Source: Burkholderiaceae bacterium
GTDB taxonomy: Bacteria; Pseudomonadota; Gammaproteobacteria; Burkholderiales; Burkholderiaceae
Direction: 5' to 3'
Length of the DNA: 7,466 nucleotides
Assembly (NCBI GenBank): GCA_947461335.1
Contig: CANHLB010000082.1
Coordinates: forward strand, 1 to 7,466
How positions within the stretch are numbered: position 1 is the first letter of the stretch; every line of letters begins with the position of its first letter. Below are positions 5,912-7,466 of this stretch, piece after piece. The notes under the pieces are model-generated. The model did no database searches. It was not told the DNA's origin and saw nothing but the letters and a program-made list of their open reading frames with translations. Made by a program: the position numbers and the translations under genes.

Positions 5912-5981
5912 AGGTTAAATGAAAAAAATGAATTACTTGTTAACAAATTACTTTTTGATGATTGCGTTTTGATAGCTTGAT
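5912..5981 (+). other. AT-rich gap between vapC and gspL with palindrome, short repeats and a possible micro-ORF
   Basis: This 70-base spacer contains a perfect ten-base palindrome, TTGTTAACAA (5937-5946), flanked by a direct repeat of AATTACTT (5931-5938 and 5946-5953). A 17-codon frame (ATG 5919 to TGA 5972) encodes MKKMNYLLTNYFLMIAF after an AAGG four bases upstream. It could be a chance ORF, a leader peptide coupling vapC to gspL, or a relic. I see no stem-and-T-run terminator, so transcription may pass from vapC into gspL. Confidence 0.3.
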
Positions 5982-7388
5982 ATGAGCTTACTCATTATTC
6001 GCTGCCCTCTTAAGCCCTTTGCTGGCACTGATGCTGCTTCACCGAGCGACTGGCAGGACTTGTCCTGCGCCGAGCAGTTTGAGTGGTGCCTATTAGATGA
6101 CGTGAGTAGCGAGGGTGGTGAAAGTAAGGAAAGTGAGCTAGCAGCGGGTGCTCAATTTGGAGTCGGTACTACTGAATCGATGCCCTACGCCGATGAGGCC
6201 TTAGTGCTCTTACCCACTTTAGATGTGCGCTTGATCGATGCCAAAGTACCTTTAGCGAATGCTAAAAAGTTGCAACAAATCTTACCCAATTTGATTGAAG
6301 ACTATGTCTTGACAGGGGTAGATTCGATTGCTGCGCAAGCATTACCTCCGGTGCCAGGTAGTCCAGTGTTACAAAGAACCCTCGCACTGATTGATCGTGC
6401 ATGGCTAAGCTGGCTCAATCAACAATTAGAACGCTTACTTACTCCAAGGGTGCGTTTAATCCCTGAGTGCTTATTACTCAGTGTCTCAGTAGAGGGCGAG
6501 CTAACTGTGCTCGCCTATCAACGTTTTGAAGACAGCATCATTTTTACGCAGCGCACCGGTTTGCAATTGGGTGTGTCCTGGGTAGAGCGTGAGGCGGCGG
6601 GAGCTGGAACGGAGATTGATGCAGAAGATATTGTTTTGCCTCAAGCCTTAGTGGGCTCTGCATTAAAAGAGATTACTTGGGATTGGGTAATACCTGCTGC
6701 TAAAGAATATTTACAAATCAATCACAATAGCCGCGCTCCCAATTTTGCGCTCAACCTATTGCCCAAACACTTTAAGCGCGATGCAAAGTCCTTTGGTAAG
6801 AGCGGTCTTGCTTCAGTTACTGGAATCTTCTCAGGCAAAGGTTTACGCAGCTCCATTAATGCTGCAGGCTTGGCCTGGACAGATCCTTTGGTATGGCGTC
6901 AAACCTTTCATTGGTTACGGTATTTTGCAATCAGCTTGGTATTGGGTTATGGGGTTTATCTTTCTTGGATGATCGTCAGTGATTGGCGCTGGGGCAAGCA
7001 AATGGAATTGCTCGCCGTGCAATCTTTAAGCCCAGCTTCGGTCGCAGCTCTAAACCAAGCGAAAGATTCAAATAGCGCTGCGGCTGTTTTAAATACCTTT
7101 ACTAAACAAGTCACCTTAGATCAACGCCGTCGTGGTGTAGTAGTAGATGCTGACTTTGCTGCCATGGCCGCTAAGCTACAGCAATTAAAAGCGGCTTATG
7201 GGCCTGAGGTTTTACAAAAGATTGAGTACGACGGATACGCGATTGTTTTTGAATTGAAGTCTGGCGTTGCGGCGATCAATCCAAAAGAAGTACTCAAGCG
7301 CGCCAGATCAATGGGCATGGCAATCACTTCTATAGGCTCCAATCAGTATCGTCTTGAGCCTTATTCTGGACTGGGGAGTGATTTATGA
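5982..7388 (+). CDS. gspL: Type II secretion system protein GspL
   Basis: GspL recruits the GspE ATPase to the inner membrane and binds GspM and GspC. The product has 468 residues. It starts MSLLIIRCP, followed by an acidic segment (40-57) that looks like an insertion. The actin-like cytoplasmic domain then shows VRLIDAKVPLANAKKLQQILPNLIEDYVL, a standard GspL signature, and FALNLLPKHFKR at about 255-266 just before the membrane-proximal region. One membrane helix lies at about 312-333. The periplasmic part ends in a ferredoxin-like domain (VVVDADFAAMAAKLQQLKAAYG, LKRARSMGMAITSIG). The Shine-Dalgarno before ATG 5982 is poor, which stands out beside the other operon genes and may reflect loss of coupling to gspK after the insertion. 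The end overlaps gspM. Confidence 0.93.
   Translation: MSLLIIRCPLKPFAGTDAASPSDWQDLSCAEQFEWCLLDDVSSEGGESKESELAAGAQFGVGTTESMPYADEALVLLPTLDVRLIDAKVPLANAKKLQQILPNLIEDYVLTGVDSIAAQALPPVPGSPVLQRTLALIDRAWLSWLNQQLERLLTPRVRLIPECLLLSVSVEGELTVLAYQRFEDSIIFTQRTGLQLGVSWVEREAAGAGTEIDAEDIVLPQALVGSALKEITWDWVIPAAKEYLQINHNSRAPNFALNLLPKHFKRDAKSFGKSGLASVTGIFSGKGLRSSINAAGLAWTDPLVWRQTFHWLRYFAISLVLGYGVYLSWMIVSDWRWGKQMELLAVQSLSPASVAALNQAKDSNSAAAVLNTFTKQVTLDQRRRGVVVDADFAAMAAKLQQLKAAYGPEVLQKIEYDGYAIVFELKSGVAAINPKEVLKRARSMGMAITSIGSNQYRLEPYSGLGSDL
7373..7378 (+). promoter_or_regulatory. Ribosome binding site of gspM
   Basis: GGGGAG lies six bases before ATG 7385 inside the end of gspL, supporting the ATGA overlapping start of the next gene. 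Confidence 0.6.
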
Positions 7389-7466
7389 TCAAGCGCCCCC
7401 AGCAGCAAAATCTCTTCTTAGAAAAGTTAAGCGCCTTTGTCCAAAAGGTAAAAGCACTCTTGACCA
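7385..7466 (+). CDS. gspM: Type II secretion system protein GspM, N-terminus only
   Basis: The ATG overlaps the gspL stop (ATGA) and the frame stays open to the window end, giving MIKRPQQQNLFLEKLSAF followed by VQKVKALLT. A short, basic, amphipathic cytoplasmic N-terminus ahead of a membrane helix is what GspM has; the helix itself would lie beyond the window. The identification rests mainly on position after gspL and on this N-terminal character, as 27 residues are too few for a domain match. Confidence 0.75.
   Translation, partial: MIKRPQQQNLFLEKLSAFVQKVKALLT

Noticed and set aside
6745..6972. Alternative-frame plus-strand peptide inside gspL
   Set aside because: It overlaps the membrane helix coding region, which makes shifted frames look hydrophobic; there is no Shine-Dalgarno or independent support.

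Overview
The window looks like a chromosomal piece of a low-to-moderate GC betaproteobacterium, most likely Burkholderiaceae and Polynucleobacter-like. I infer this from the protein style, the gene order and base composition judged by eye; no database was searched. Its core is a type II secretion system (T2SS) pseudopilus and assembly-platform operon.

Left part, minus strand, reading leftwards from 1776: a PDZ-less gspC; four bases later a small predicted outer-membrane beta-barrel protein; and, overlapping that by ten bases, a membrane-anchored TonB/TolA-like protein that runs off the left edge. The tight spacing suggests one transcript. A 51-base divergent region (1777-1827) separates it from the plus-strand operon.

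Middle part, plus strand: gspG (major pseudopilin), a 92-base gap, then gspH, gspI, gspJ and gspK. From gspH onward the reading frames overlap at stop/start junctions (GTGA, GTGA, TAATG), as expected for translationally coupled minor pseudopilins. GspG, H, I and J each show the G|F prepilin peptidase site and Glu at +5 of the mature protein. GspK lacks that Glu, as expected for the tip pseudopilin.

Right part: a complete VapBC-type toxin-antitoxin pair (AbrB-like antitoxin, PIN-domain RNase toxin, TTGA overlap) sits between gspK and gspL. It has its own strong ribosome binding site and a candidate operator. After a 70-base AT-rich gap the operon resumes with gspL and the start of gspM (ATGA overlap), which leaves through the right edge.

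Working together, GspG forms the pseudopilus shaft and GspH-I-J-K its tip. GspL and GspM form the inner-membrane platform, and GspC links that platform to the outer-membrane secretin. The secretin, ATPase and GspF genes are not in the window. The points most worth a second look are the toxin-antitoxin module inside the secretion operon, the TonB-like Ser-x3-His anchor protein encoded with a beta-barrel behind gspC, and the unusually long GspG leader. There is no gene-free stretch longer than 300 bases, and I found no RNA gene, CRISPR array or insertion sequence.
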